Assembly (NCBI GenBank): GCA_039045975.1
Contig: JBCCJA010000009.1
Location: 18,205 to 82,204 of the forward strand
Direction: 5' to 3'
Source: JBCCJA01 sp039045975
GTDB lineage: Bacteria > Planctomycetota > Planctomycetia > Planctomycetales > Planctomycetaceae
Length of the DNA: 64,000 bases
Of this stretch, positions 9,046-17,462 are shown piece by piece. The translations under genes and the position numbers were made by a program. Below the pieces are notes generated by a model. That model did no database searches. It saw nothing but the letters and a program-made list of their open reading frames with translations, and was not told where the DNA came from. Every line of letters starts with the position of its first letter. Position 1 is the stretch's first letter.

Positions 9046-10040
9046 ACGGAGACCGACCGCCGTCGGACGAGGCCCGGCCCGACCCGATCCGGCACGTCGT
9101 CGAGGACCGGGCCCACGGCTGGCGGGTCGACCACTACCTCGGGCGGCTGTACCCGAACTTCAGCCGTTCGGTGATGCAGCGGGCCGTCAAAGAGGGCCTC
9201 GTCCGGCTCAACGGCCTCGAGACCAAGCCCGGCCACCGCCTCCGCGTCAACGACTGCCTCGACGTCGTCCTGCCCGAAGAACGCGACACGACGATCGCCC
9301 CCGAGCCGATCGATCTCGACGTCCTCCACGAGGACGACGCGATCGTCGTCCTCAACAAGCCGGCCGGGCTGATCGTGCACCCCGGCCGCGGGAACCCGAC
9401 CGGCACGCTCGCCGCCGGGCTCCAGCACCACTTCGACCGCCTCAGCGACGTCGCCGGGCAATACCGCCCCGGCATCGTGCACCGCCTCGACCGGGACACG
9501 TCCGGCGTGCTCGTCGTCGCGAAGGACAACCAGGTCCACGGGAAACTGTCGGCCCAGTTCGAGGCCCGGACCGTCGCGAAGCAGTACCTCGCCGTCGTCA
9601 AGGGCCGGGTCGAGTTCGACTCCGACTGGGTCGAAACGTTCGTCCGCACACACCCGAAACACCGCGAAAAAATGATCGTCTGCGAGGAAGGGGGGGACGC
9701 CCGCATCGCGACGACGTTCTACGAAGTCGCAGACCGAGCCGACGGATACAGCGTCGTCCGCCTGTTCCCGAAGACCGGGCGGACGCACCAGTTGCGGATC
9801 CACATGAAGCACATCGGTCACGTGATCGCCGCCGACAAGCTGTACGGCGGGGCCGAGCAGATCACCCGCGGCGACCTCGACAAACACGCCGAGAACGCCG
9901 ACGAAGTGCTCATCGCCCGGCAGGCGCTCCACGCCCGCGTTCTCGAATTCGATCACCCGCGGACCGGCGCACGCGTTCGTTTCGAGGCCCCGCCGCCCGA
10001 CGACATGAGCCGCCTGATCAACGCCCTAAAAAATCTTTAG
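9042..10040 (+). CDS. RluA-family 23S rRNA/tRNA pseudouridine synthase
   Basis: 332 aa enzyme that isomerises uridine to pseudouridine in RNA. An N-terminal S4 domain ('GWRVDHYLGRLYPNFSRSVMQRAVKEGLVRLNG') is followed by 'IVVLNKPAGLIVHPG' and the catalytic motif HRLDRDTSG at about residues 147-155, with the nucleophile Asp near 150. Then come 'KQYLAVVKG' and 'FPKTGRTHQLRIHMKHIGHVI'. This architecture is that of RluD/RluC; which uridine is modified cannot be decided. It starts at a GTG overlapping the TGA of the TPR gene. Its own stop codon TAG lies inside the stem of the palindrome at 10036-10089. Confidence 0.92.
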   Translation: MNGDRPPSDEARPDPIRHVVEDRAHGWRVDHYLGRLYPNFSRSVMQRAVKEGLVRLNGLETKPGHRLRVNDCLDVVLPEERDTTIAPEPIDLDVLHEDDAIVVLNKPAGLIVHPGRGNPTGTLAAGLQHHFDRLSDVAGQYRPGIVHRLDRDTSGVLVVAKDNQVHGKLSAQFEARTVAKQYLAVVKGRVEFDSDWVETFVRTHPKHREKMIVCEEGGDARIATTFYEVADRADGYSVVRLFPKTGRTHQLRIHMKHIGHVIAADKLYGGAEQITRGDLDKHAENADEVLIARQALHARVLEFDHPRTGARVRFEAPPPDDMSRLINALKNL

Positions 10041-10089
10041 CCGCGACCGACAGGGAGCGCGAACACGCTCCCTGTCGGTCGCGGCTAAA
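10036..10089. repeat. Perfect 24-bp palindrome carrying the stop codon of the rluA-type gene
   Basis: Arms 10036-10059 and 10066-10089 are perfectly complementary with a 6 nt loop. The stem begins TTTAGCCGC and ends GCGGCTAAA. The TAG in the left arm (10038-10040) is the stop codon of the preceding gene, and the right end (TAAAGGA) supplies the likely ribosome-binding site of the following radical SAM gene. A second element with the same ends is at 12604-12670. Confidence 0.9.
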
Positions 10090-10101
10090 GGAATCGAATC
10101 G

Positions 10102-11250
10102 ATGCCGCCGCGATCTGTCTACGTCCACGTGCCCTTCTGCCGCCACCGCTGCGGCTACTGCGATTTCACCCTCGTCGCCGGCCGGGACGATCTCATCGCG
10201 CGGTACCTCGACGCCCTCTTTCTGGAGATCGAAAGGGCAGATCTCACCACTTCGCGACTCGCGATCGACACGATGTTTGTCGGCGGCGGAACTCCCACGC
10301 ACTTGCCCCTCGAGTCTCTTGAACACTTCTTCTCGGTGCTCCATGGCCGCTTCGGACTCGGCTTCGGTAGCAACTATCCCGAGTTCTCCATTGAGGCGAA
10401 CCCGCTCGACTGCCTCGACGAGGCCAAAGCCATGGAGCTGCACATCGCCTCCGTCAGTCGCGTCAGCCTCGGTGTCCAGTCGTTTAACCACACTCATCTG
10501 AAAACACTGGAACGCGATCACACAGCCGATCAAATAGCCGAAGCTGCCGAGATGCTGCGGACTAGCGCAACCGGCGACCTCTCTCTCGATCTGATCTTTG
10601 CGATTCCCGGCCAGACGCTCACCGATTGGGAAGCGGACCTCGACGCCGTCATCGCCCTGAATCCCGAACACGTCTCGACCTACGGCCTGACGATCGAGAA
10701 GGGCACGACCTTCTACGGACGCCGGGCGAAGGGGGAACTCGTCGAGTCGCCCGACGAGCTGCAGCGGGAGATGTACCTGCTGGCGGTCGAGAAGCTGAAC
10801 GCGGCCGGGATCGTGCAGTACGAGATCTCCAACTTCGCCCGGCCGGGACACGAGTGCCGGCACAATCTGAACTACTGGCGGGGCGGCGAGTACCTGGCCT
10901 TCGGGCCGGGGGCGGCCCGGCTCGTCGACGGCGTCCGCGCGACGAACCACCGGGGCGTGCTGCAGTACCTGAAACTCGTCGAGGCCGGCTGCGACCCGAC
11001 CACCGAGCGTGACGTCCTCGACGACGACACGCGGGCCCGGGAGGCGATCTGGCTCGGCCTGCGGCTCGTCGAGGGGATCGACGTCGACCAGTTCGCAACC
11101 CGTTTCGGCAGGCCGCCGAGCGATCTGGCGGGCGAGGCAGCCTACGACGGACTGCTCGCCGACGGCCTGATCGACGACGCCGGCGGTCGGCTACGGCTCA
11201 CGGGAGAGGGCCGGATTCTGGCCGACGGGGTCGCGGAAGCCTTTTTCTGA
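10102..11250 (+). CDS. hemW: HemW-like radical SAM protein (coproporphyrinogen III oxidase family)
   Basis: 382 aa. The radical SAM cluster motif CxxxCxxC is at residues 13-20 (C13, C17, C20) right after 'VYVHVPF'. Further landmarks are 'MFVGGGTPTHLP', 'FSIEANPLD', 'RVSLGVQSFNHTHLKTLERDHT', 'LSLDLIFAIPGQTLTDWEADL', 'STYGLTIEKGTTF', and the HemN_C-like tail ('WLGLRLVEGIDVDQFATRFG'). HemW proteins are haem chaperones and not true HemN oxidases. The N-terminal part (about 10200-10640) has visibly lower GC (55-58% in sampled lines against about 70% around it) and more A/T-ending codons than the C-terminal part, suggesting a recombinant gene. Confidence 0.88.
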   Translation: MPPRSVYVHVPFCRHRCGYCDFTLVAGRDDLIARYLDALFLEIERADLTTSRLAIDTMFVGGGTPTHLPLESLEHFFSVLHGRFGLGFGSNYPEFSIEANPLDCLDEAKAMELHIASVSRVSLGVQSFNHTHLKTLERDHTADQIAEAAEMLRTSATGDLSLDLIFAIPGQTLTDWEADLDAVIALNPEHVSTYGLTIEKGTTFYGRRAKGELVESPDELQREMYLLAVEKLNAAGIVQYEISNFARPGHECRHNLNYWRGGEYLAFGPGAARLVDGVRATNHRGVLQYLKLVEAGCDPTTERDVLDDDTRAREAIWLGLRLVEGIDVDQFATRFGRPPSDLAGEAAYDGLLADGLIDDAGGRLRLTGEGRILADGVAEAFF

Positions 11251-11345
11251 GCATCGCGACGTCGGCTGGAGCCGGCCGGAGGTCGCCCCTACGATTAGCA
11301 AGGCCAGCCAACCGCCCGCCGTTCTCTCGCGTACCCGATCCTGTC

Positions 11346-12143
11346 ATGCAAGACCGCGTCGAGATATTCCCACACGTCATCGAGATGAACTACCAGGCCC
11401 GCCGACGGCTGGGCTGTTGCGTTTATCTGATCTTCGACGGCCACGACTGGCTGCTGCTCGACATCGGGTACACCGACGTCACGGCCGAGATCATCGAGAT
11501 GATCCGGCAGATGGACTTCCCGCTGGCGAACTGCAAATACCTGATCGCCAGCCACGCCGACGTCGACCACATCCAGGGACTCGCCGAGGCGAGGCGGCTG
11601 CTGCCGAACGCCGAGGTGCTCGGCCACCCGGCAACGGCCAAGATTCTGAGCGAGAAAGACGCGATCACCGCGTACGCCTCGATCCCGGCCCAGGAGATCG
11701 ACCTCGACCTGCCCGACATCAAGATCGACCGGCAGATCAACGAAGGCGACGAGATCACCCTGGGCTCGCTGACGTTGAAAACGTGGCACACGCCGGGCCA
11801 CACCGACGGCCAGCTCGCGTTCCAGCTGGGGAACCTGCTCTTTAGCGGGGATAACATCTATCGCGACGGTGGGGTCGGAAACATTGACGCCCACCACGGC
11901 AGCGACATCCCCGACTTCATCCGCTCGCTTGAGCGGATCCGTGACGACGACTCGGTCGAATATCTGCTGCCGGCCCACGGCCCGGTCTTCCGGAAGGAAC
12001 CGCCACTGGTCCAGGCCGCCATCGACCGCCTGACCGGTTATCTGCACCTGTCAGACTTCGGCACGTGCGCGGTCGACTGGCCGTTGCTGGAAGAGTGGGA
12101 CAGCGAGCTGATCAAGGGCTTTGACCCCGCCGCCCTCTCCTGA
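11346..12143 (+). CDS. MBL-fold metallo-hydrolase with variant HxDxDH metal motif
   Basis: 265 aa metallo-beta-lactamase-fold protein. The usual HxHxDH ligand motif reads SHADVDH here (about residue 73), so the second His is Asp. Other ligands appear intact: 'HTPGHTDGQ', 'LLFSGDNIYRD' and 'YLLPAHGPVF'. The substrate is unknown; glyoxalase II-like thioester or lactone hydrolysis is possible from the fold alone. It stands alone between hemW and groES, with 95 nt of non-coding sequence upstream. Confidence 0.85.
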   Translation: MQDRVEIFPHVIEMNYQARRRLGCCVYLIFDGHDWLLLDIGYTDVTAEIIEMIRQMDFPLANCKYLIASHADVDHIQGLAEARRLLPNAEVLGHPATAKILSEKDAITAYASIPAQEIDLDLPDIKIDRQINEGDEITLGSLTLKTWHTPGHTDGQLAFQLGNLLFSGDNIYRDGGVGNIDAHHGSDIPDFIRSLERIRDDDSVEYLLPAHGPVFRKEPPLVQAAIDRLTGYLHLSDFGTCAVDWPLLEEWDSELIKGFDPAALS

Positions 12144-12257
12144 AGCGAACACTGGCCCCGTTTGCGGCATACAATTCGCGTGTCAGAACGACATGCGAAT
12201 CAAAGCCGTCAATAAGGCAGTTGCGGGCGGGAGTGCCCGACTGCCATCGGAGGCCCC

Positions 12258-12608
12258 ATGAACGACTACGTCGAGCCGCTCGGCAAGCGGATCCTGATCC
12301 GCAAAGACGAGGCCCGTCAGACGACGAAGGGCGGGATCGTCCTGCCCGACGACGCCGAGATCCCGACGATCACCGGCCGCGTCGTCGAGATCAGCCACCA
12401 GATCGACCGCGACGAGGACTTCCCGGTCCGCAAGTACGACAAGGTGCTGTTCCACCCCAAGCGGGCGATCCCGGTCGACCTCGAGGCCGACAACCTGCTG
12501 TTCGTCGTCCCGATCGAAGACGTCTGCGCCGTCTTCCGCCGGTCCGAGACGCGGGCGTTACCCGGTCCGGTCGCCGACGACGCCGGCGAGATCGAAGAAG
12601 ACATTTAG
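12258..12608 (+). CDS. GroES-like co-chaperonin (divergent)
   Basis: 116 aa, a little longer than canonical GroES (about 97). The Cpn10 pattern is visible: 'VEPLGKRILIRKDEARQTTKGGIVLPDDAE' (strand plus mobile loop GGIVLP), 'GRVVEISHQI', 'YDKVLFHPKRAIPVDLEADNLLFVVPIEDVCAVF'. The C-terminal ~20 residues are an acidic extension. No groEL neighbour is present, so this is a solitary paralogue as often seen in planctomycetes. The TAG stop (12606-12608) lies in the left arm of the palindrome at 12604-12670. Confidence 0.8.
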   Translation: MNDYVEPLGKRILIRKDEARQTTKGGIVLPDDAEIPTITGRVVEISHQIDRDEDFPVRKYDKVLFHPKRAIPVDLEADNLLFVVPIEDVCAVFRRSETRALPGPVADDAGEIEEDI

Positions 12609-12670
12609 CCGCAGGCCGGTAGGCCGCGCTTCGAGTCACCGGACACGCGGCCTACCGGCCTGCGGCTAAA
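12604..12670. repeat. Perfect 25-bp palindrome carrying the groES stop codon
   Basis: Arms 12604-12628 and 12646-12670 are perfectly complementary with a 17 nt loop. Ends are TTTAGCCGC and GCGGCTAAA, as in the element at 10036-10089, but the inner stem sequence differs. The TAG of the groES-like gene is in the left arm. It separates convergent groES and rplU genes and would act as a two-way terminator. Confidence 0.9.
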
Positions 12671-12677
12671 CGGGAGC

Positions 12678-13064
12678 TCACTCGGCGGCCTGCTCCGCGT
12701 CGGCGGCGAACGCGTTCTTGCCGTCGTCCTCGCTCACTTCCAGCCCCGGGACGTCGATCGCGGTGACGTTCACGAGGGTGTACTTCTGGCGGTGACCGGT
12801 GTGCCGCCGCGAGTTCTTGCGGCGGCGGATCTTCTGGATCTCGAGCTTCTCGCCCTTTTCCTCGGCGACGACGACCTCGGCGGTCACTTTCGCACCCTCG
12901 ATGAGCGGCTTGCCGACCACGCTCGCGGCCCCGCCGTTGGCGAGCATCACCTTTTCGAGCGTCAGAGTGTCGCCGTCTTTCGCCTCGGAGCGGTAATCGA
13001 GTGACACACGACGGCCGACCTCGACGCGATACTGGCGGCTGCCGTCTTCAATAATCGCAAACAT
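12678..13064 (-). CDS. rplU: 50S ribosomal protein L21 with acidic C-terminal tail
   Basis: 128 aa large-subunit protein. The start 'MFAIIEDGSRQYRVEVG', 'DGDTLTLEKVMLA' and the signature 'IQKIRRRKNSRRHTGHRQKYTLVNV' are diagnostic. Family members are about 100-105 aa, so the last ~20 residues (EDDGKNAFAADAEQAAE) are an extra acidic tail. The gene is on the same strand as RNase E/G, 276 nt upstream; rng-rplU proximity is common in bacteria. No rpmA (L27) follows, which is unusual since rplU and rpmA are normally paired. Confidence 0.95.
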   Translation of the reverse strand: MFAIIEDGSRQYRVEVGRRVSLDYRSEAKDGDTLTLEKVMLANGGAASVVGKPLIEGAKVTAEVVVAEEKGEKLEIQKIRRRKNSRRHTGHRQKYTLVNVTAIDVPGLEVSEDDGKNAFAADAEQAAE

Positions 13065-13180
13065 CTTCGAATCTCACTATGGGGCGGTGTGGGCTCGGAT
13101 TCGGTTCCGAATGCCTGTGGCCTGCCCGAACGAATCTTCCTCCCACGCGGGTCGCGAACGGTAACGAGCCGCCACCCGAA

Positions 13181-13330
13181 AGGCGAGCCGGGCGGCGTCA
13201 GCCCCCGGATAGGTCCGGTGTACGCCGACCTTGTCCGACTCGGGATCGACGGACAGCCGACTGGGGACGACGCGCGAAGCTTTCCGCCTCCACCGTACTT
13301 ATCCCCGGGCTGACGCACCGGGGCTCGCCT
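13181..13330. repeat. Long-range inverted repeat between RNase E/G and rplU
   Basis: The left segment (about 13181-13210, AGGCGAGCCGGGCGGCGTCA core) and the right segment (about 13301-13330, TGACGCACCGGGGCTCGCCT core) are imperfect inverted copies separated by about 90 nt. The arms contain the GCGAGCC...GGCTCGC ends. The rest of 13065-13339 holds no gene that I can support. Confidence 0.6.
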
Positions 13331-13339
13331 TGTCGGTTG

Positions 13340-14899
13340 CTAAAACATCGAGGACGAGTCGGCCGTCGACAGGTGCTTCAGGTCGCGGCCGTTGTCGTCA
13401 GAAACGCGGAGAACAAGGTGCTCCGGGCCGACCCCGCCGCGGGACTCGACGAGCACCTCGATGTCGCGTTCCTCCTCGATCCGCGTCAGGTCACGCCGCT
13501 TGCGGTTGTAGAGGTAGTGTGCGACGCGTTCGTGGACCTCGACGCCGATGCGGGCGACGTCGTCGTCGGTGCTCGCTTTCAAGATCGCCCGGACGACGTC
13601 GATCGCCATGCTCTCGGCCGTCTTCACCATGCCCGAGCCGTTGCAGCAGGGGCAGTCCTGATAGATCGACCGCCTTAGCGACGGGCGGATCCGCTGCCGC
13701 GTCATCTCGATCAGGCCGAACGGGCTCGTGCGGTGGATCTTCGTGCGGGCCCGGTCGCGTTCGACGGCCTCCTCAAGGGCCCGCTCGACGCCGCGGCGGT
13801 GACGCTCGTCCCGCATATCGATGAAGTCGTTGCAGATCACGCCGCCGAGGTCACGCAGGCGGAGCTGCCGGGCGATCTCGTCGGCCGCCTTGAGGTTCAC
13901 CTTGTAGGCGTTCCGCTCGGGATCGGAGTCGATGCGACTCGACCCGCTATTGACGTCGATCGCGACCAACGCCTCGGTCTGCTCGATGACGAGCGACCCG
14001 CCACCCTTCAGCGGGACGGTGCGACATTGGATCTTCTTGATCTCGCCGTCGATGTCATACTTCTGGAACAGCGGCTTCGGGCCCGAGTACAGCTTTACGC
14101 GGTCGGCGAAGGCCGGCATGACGAGCTTCATGAAGCCGCGGGCCCGCTCGTATGCGCCCGGCTCGTCGATGTAGACCGTGTCGATCTCGGCGTTGAAGAT
14201 GTCGCGGATCGTCCGCAGCATCATGTCGGACTCTTCGTAGATCTCGCCGAGGCCGTCCTTATCGTCGAGCCGTTCGTGGATCGTCTTCCACAGCCGGCAG
14301 AGGTAGTGCAGGTCGCGGGACAGGTCCTCTCGCGAGCGGTCCATGCCTGCGGTCCGGATGATGAAGCCAAGGCCCTCCGGCGGATCGAGCGCCTTCATCA
14401 TCCGCTTCAGCTTCCGGCGGGCGTCCTCGTCCTCGATCTTGCGGCTGACGCCGACGCGGCCGAGGCTCGGCATCAGCACGAGATAACGGCCCGGGATGCT
14501 GATGTAGGTCGACAGCGTCGGCCCCTTCGTGCCGATGCCCTCCTTGATGACCTGCACGAGGACTTCGCTGCCGCGGCGGAAGATCTCCTGGATCGGCGGC
14601 TTGTCTTTGCGGCGGTCGTCGTCGCGGTCGCGTTCCCGGTCCGACCCGTTCTCCAGGTGCCGGTAGTAGATCGAGTCGATGTCGCTGACGTGCAGGAAGC
14701 CGTTACGGCCGACGCCGAAGTCGACGAACGCCGCCTGGATCGACGGCTCGATGTTGACGATCTTGCCCTTGTAGATGTTGCCGGCGAAATTGTCCTGGCT
14801 GCTCCGCTCTAGATAGAGCTCTTCGAGGACGCCGTCCTCGACGATCGCGATGCGACACTCCTCCGGCTGGAGGATGTTCACGAGCATTTCTTTTTTCAC
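13340..14899 (-). CDS. Ribonuclease E/G family endoribonuclease
   Basis: 519 aa, the length of RNase G rather than the long degradosome-scaffold RNase E. An N-terminal S1 domain ('GNIYKGKIVNIEPSIQAAFVDFGVGRNGFLHVSDI') holds an insertion of charged residues ('GSDRERDRDDDRRKDKP'). The 5' sensor/DNase I-like core has 'TLSTYISIPGRYLVLMP', 'GFIIRTAG', 'EALVAIDVNSGSS' and 'DLGGVICNDFIDM'. The Zn-link reads CPCCNGSG. GTG at 14899 is chosen because GGAGAG lies 6 nt upstream; the ATG at 14887 is too far from it. It processes rRNA and mRNA. Its position directly after PTS genes may mean shared control. Confidence 0.92.
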   Translation of the reverse strand: MKKEMLVNILQPEECRIAIVEDGVLEELYLERSSQDNFAGNIYKGKIVNIEPSIQAAFVDFGVGRNGFLHVSDIDSIYYRHLENGSDRERDRDDDRRKDKPPIQEIFRRGSEVLVQVIKEGIGTKGPTLSTYISIPGRYLVLMPSLGRVGVSRKIEDEDARRKLKRMMKALDPPEGLGFIIRTAGMDRSREDLSRDLHYLCRLWKTIHERLDDKDGLGEIYEESDMMLRTIRDIFNAEIDTVYIDEPGAYERARGFMKLVMPAFADRVKLYSGPKPLFQKYDIDGEIKKIQCRTVPLKGGGSLVIEQTEALVAIDVNSGSSRIDSDPERNAYKVNLKAADEIARQLRLRDLGGVICNDFIDMRDERHRRGVERALEEAVERDRARTKIHRTSPFGLIEMTRQRIRPSLRRSIYQDCPCCNGSGMVKTAESMAIDVVRAILKASTDDDVARIGVEVHERVAHYLYNRKRRDLTRIEEERDIEVLVESRGGVGPEHLVLRVSDDNGRDLKHLSTADSSSMF

Positions 14900-15235
14900 G
14901 GGTCTCTCCGGGTGTGTGCCCCGGCCCGAGCCCCGGCCGTCTTCAGCAGCGCACCCCGAAATACAATCCGGACGGGTGCACGAAGTCGGCACACGCCACG
15001 CATCGTCGGAACGCGTAACGCGCCTGTCCTTCCGTCGGCCGTGGCGTCCTGACAGGACGTCGCGACGGCCGCCGCGAGGACGGGCGGTGAAAGACGGCCG
15101 GCGTTTCGGGCCGGCTCAATGATTCGATTGGAAACGATGAAATCTGTGCGGAGACGGCACGCTGCCGCCCGCGGGTCGCGGACCGGCCGAGGCCGGGCGC
15201 GGGTGTACGGTGTTCGGGCCGGGAGGAGGGCGGAT
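14900..15235. other. Non-coding spacer between ptsI and RNase E/G
   Basis: 336 nt with GC-rich sequence and no reading frame that looks coding. It probably contains the promoter and 5' leader of the RNase E/G gene (transcribed leftward), but I cannot point to a convincing -35/-10 pair. RNase E mRNAs are often autoregulated through leader hairpins; nothing specific could be verified by eye. Confidence 0.5.
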
Positions 15236-16984
15236 TCATTCGGCCTCCCCCCGCAGCACGGCGAGCCGGCCCATCAGGTAGCTGTCGATGTCGGACGCGA
15301 CCTCGAGCTGCATGACGTGCCGGGCGATCGCCGCCGCGGTCGGTCTGTCGAGCCGGCCGATCGTGTCTTTGACCTGAGGGATCGCCTGCGGCGTGACGCT
15401 GACCTGCTTCAGTCCCAGCCCGATCAGCACGGGCAGGTACTTCGGGTCGGAGCTCATCTGGCCGCAGACGGTCACGGGGATGCCGGCTTTCCGGCCGGCG
15501 CGGATCACACGCCGGATCAGGCGGAGGACCGACGGATCCCCCGAGTTGTACAGCGGCGCGACCAGCGTCTCGGCCCGGTCGACCGCCAGGGTGTATTGGA
15601 TCAGGTCGTTCGTGCCGATCGAAAAGAAGTCGACCACTTGGGCGAATTCTTCGGCGAGCAACGCCGCCGACGGCACCTCTACCATCATGCCGACCGGGAT
15701 GTCGCGGCGGAAGGCAACCCCGTCCTCCTCGAGGTCCTCCTGAACCTCTTTGAGCACGAACTTCGCCTGGCGGATCTCGGCGAGCGTCGAGATCAGCGGG
15801 AACATGATACGCACGTCGCCCTCGACCGACGCACGCAGGATCGCCCGCAGTTGCGTCTTGAACAGCGACTGATCGACCAGGCTCAGCCGGATGCTCCGCA
15901 GGCCGAGGGCCGAGTGCGTCTCGTCGGCCTGTTCGGCCCCGAGCAGCGTGTGGGGCATCTTGTCGGCCCCGAGGTCGAGCGTGCGGATCGTGACCGGCTT
16001 CGACCCGCACGCCGCGATCACACGTCGGTACGCCGCAACGTGGTCGTCCTCCGTCGGCTCGACCTCGCGTCCGAGGTACAGGAACTCCGTCCGGTACAAG
16101 CCGACCCCGTCCGCCCCGCGTTCGACGCAGTGATCGACCTCGTCCGGGAACTCGATGTTCCCGAGCACCCGGATGCGCTCCCCGTCGGCGGTCTGCGGTA
16201 CGACGTCGGCGAACGCCTCCCGGCGGACGGCAAGCGTGTGCTGTTCCGCGAGGCGTTCCCGGTAGCGGGCCAGCGTCCCGTCGTCCGGCGCGATGATGAT
16301 CACGCCCTGGTCGCCGTCGACGATGACCGTCTCGCCCCCGCCCAGACCGTCGAGGAACCGCCCGACGCCGACCAACGCCGGGATCTCCAACGCCCCGGCG
16401 AGGATCGACGTGTGGCTCGTCCGGCCGCCGGTCTCGGTCACGAACGCGTGCACGTGGCGTCGGTCGAGCGACGCGGTCTCGCTCGGCGTCAGGTTGTGCG
16501 CGACGACGATCGCCGGCGCGACGAGCGACGCGACCTCGCCCCGCGGCTCGCCCAGCAGCCGGCTGAGCAGGTGCTTCTCCAGGTCGAGCAGGTCGTTCGA
16601 ACGCTCCGCGAGCAGCGGCTTGCCGATCCCTTGCAGCAGCTCCGCGTAACGGCGGATCACCTTCCGCACGGCGTGCTCGGGGGCGTACGACTTCGTCCGG
16701 ATCAGCGTCTCGATCTCGCCGACCAGGTTCGGATCGGCCAGCAACTGACGATGCGCCGAAAAGATTGCCCCGTACTGCGTCCCGAAACGGTCGGCGGCGA
16801 CGTGTTCGTTCTCTTCGAGATCGACCCCGACGGCGTCGATCGCGCGACGCAGACGGGCCAGTTCCGTCTCGATCGCGTCGACCGGGACGAACTGGTCGGG
16901 GATCTTGAACACCTCCGCCCCGAGCACGACCGACGGGCCGATCGCGACTCCGGGAGAGACCGCGATGCCACGTTTGATCAGCAT
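15236..16984 (-). CDS. ptsI: Phosphoenolpyruvate-protein phosphotransferase (PTS enzyme I)
   Basis: 582 aa, normal length. EI takes phosphate from PEP and passes it to HPr. Visible are 'LIKRGIAVSPGVAIG' at the start, the phospho-His loop 'ETGGRTSHTSILAGALEIPALVG' (His in SHTSI), 'GADGVGLYRTEFLYLGR', 'VTIRTLDLGADKM', 'ALGLRSIRLSL', 'GMMVEVPSAALLAEEFAQVVDFFSIGTNDLIQYTLAVDR' and 'VTVCGQMSSDPKYLPVLIGLGLKQVSV'. In the catalytic segment, 'CGQMSSDP' differs from the usual CGEMA. ATG 16984 (MLIKRG) is taken as start. Upstream are HPr and an EIIA on the same strand with no EIIB/EIIC, so the system is regulatory. Confidence 0.93.
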   Translation of the reverse strand: MLIKRGIAVSPGVAIGPSVVLGAEVFKIPDQFVPVDAIETELARLRRAIDAVGVDLEENEHVAADRFGTQYGAIFSAHRQLLADPNLVGEIETLIRTKSYAPEHAVRKVIRRYAELLQGIGKPLLAERSNDLLDLEKHLLSRLLGEPRGEVASLVAPAIVVAHNLTPSETASLDRRHVHAFVTETGGRTSHTSILAGALEIPALVGVGRFLDGLGGGETVIVDGDQGVIIIAPDDGTLARYRERLAEQHTLAVRREAFADVVPQTADGERIRVLGNIEFPDEVDHCVERGADGVGLYRTEFLYLGREVEPTEDDHVAAYRRVIAACGSKPVTIRTLDLGADKMPHTLLGAEQADETHSALGLRSIRLSLVDQSLFKTQLRAILRASVEGDVRIMFPLISTLAEIRQAKFVLKEVQEDLEEDGVAFRRDIPVGMMVEVPSAALLAEEFAQVVDFFSIGTNDLIQYTLAVDRAETLVAPLYNSGDPSVLRLIRRVIRAGRKAGIPVTVCGQMSSDPKYLPVLIGLGLKQVSVTPQAIPQVKDTIGRLDRPTAAAIARHVMQLEVASDIDSYLMGRLAVLRGEAE

Positions 16985-17076
16985 GGCGTTCGAGCGGGCA
17001 CTTCGGGGCGGGGCGGTCGCAGACAACCGGCCAGCCTACGGCGCAGGACCCCGGGTGACGACCCGACCGCCGCGGC

Positions 17077-17382
17077 TCAGCCCGGCTCGGGGAACCCGCG
17101 GTCGAACAGTTCGAGAACCGCCGCGGCCGCCGCGTCGGCGTCGCGGCCCGTCGCCTCGATCCGCACCTCCTCGCCCGGCCCGATCGCCAACGCGAGCATT
17201 TCGAGCATCGAAGTCACGTCAGCCGAAGGCCCGCCCGGCCGGCCGATACGGACCGCAGAAACGAAATCGGCCGCGGTCGTCGCGATAATCGTCAGGGGCC
17301 GCATGTGCAGGCCCTCCGGCAGACCGACCAGCGTGTCGATCACCCGCACCTCGGGCCCGCTACCTTCGTCACCGGCCGACAC
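17077..17382 (-). CDS. HPr family phosphocarrier protein
   Basis: 101 aa. The phospho-His site is in 'LPEGLHMRPLTII' (GLHxRP). The regulatory Ser region reads 'DVTSMLEMLALAIGPGEEV', with a Ser at the position of Ser46 of Gram-positive HPr. An N-terminal ~14 residue extension precedes the fold. The GTG start has AGGAG 6 nt upstream. It shuttles phosphate from the EI encoded next to an EIIA encoded just upstream. HPr kinase/phosphorylase is not in this window. Confidence 0.9.
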   Translation of the reverse strand: MSAGDEGSGPEVRVIDTLVGLPEGLHMRPLTIIATTAADFVSAVRIGRPGGPSADVTSMLEMLALAIGPGEEVRIEATGRDADAAAAAVLELFDRGFPEPG

Positions 17383-17462
17383 GGGTTCTCCTAAGCCACA
17401 GGTACGCAGTGTCTTAGTCCCGAGCCTTGGGGCGGCCGGGCCGCCGACGATGCCGGAAGCAC

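Noticed and set aside
8850..9956. Long minus-strand frame opposite the pseudouridine synthase
   Set aside because: Mirror frame of a gene with clear S4 and HRLDRDTSG motifs.
13079..13318. Small frames between rplU and RNase E/G
   Set aside because: They run through a long inverted repeat and have no RBS or protein-like composition.
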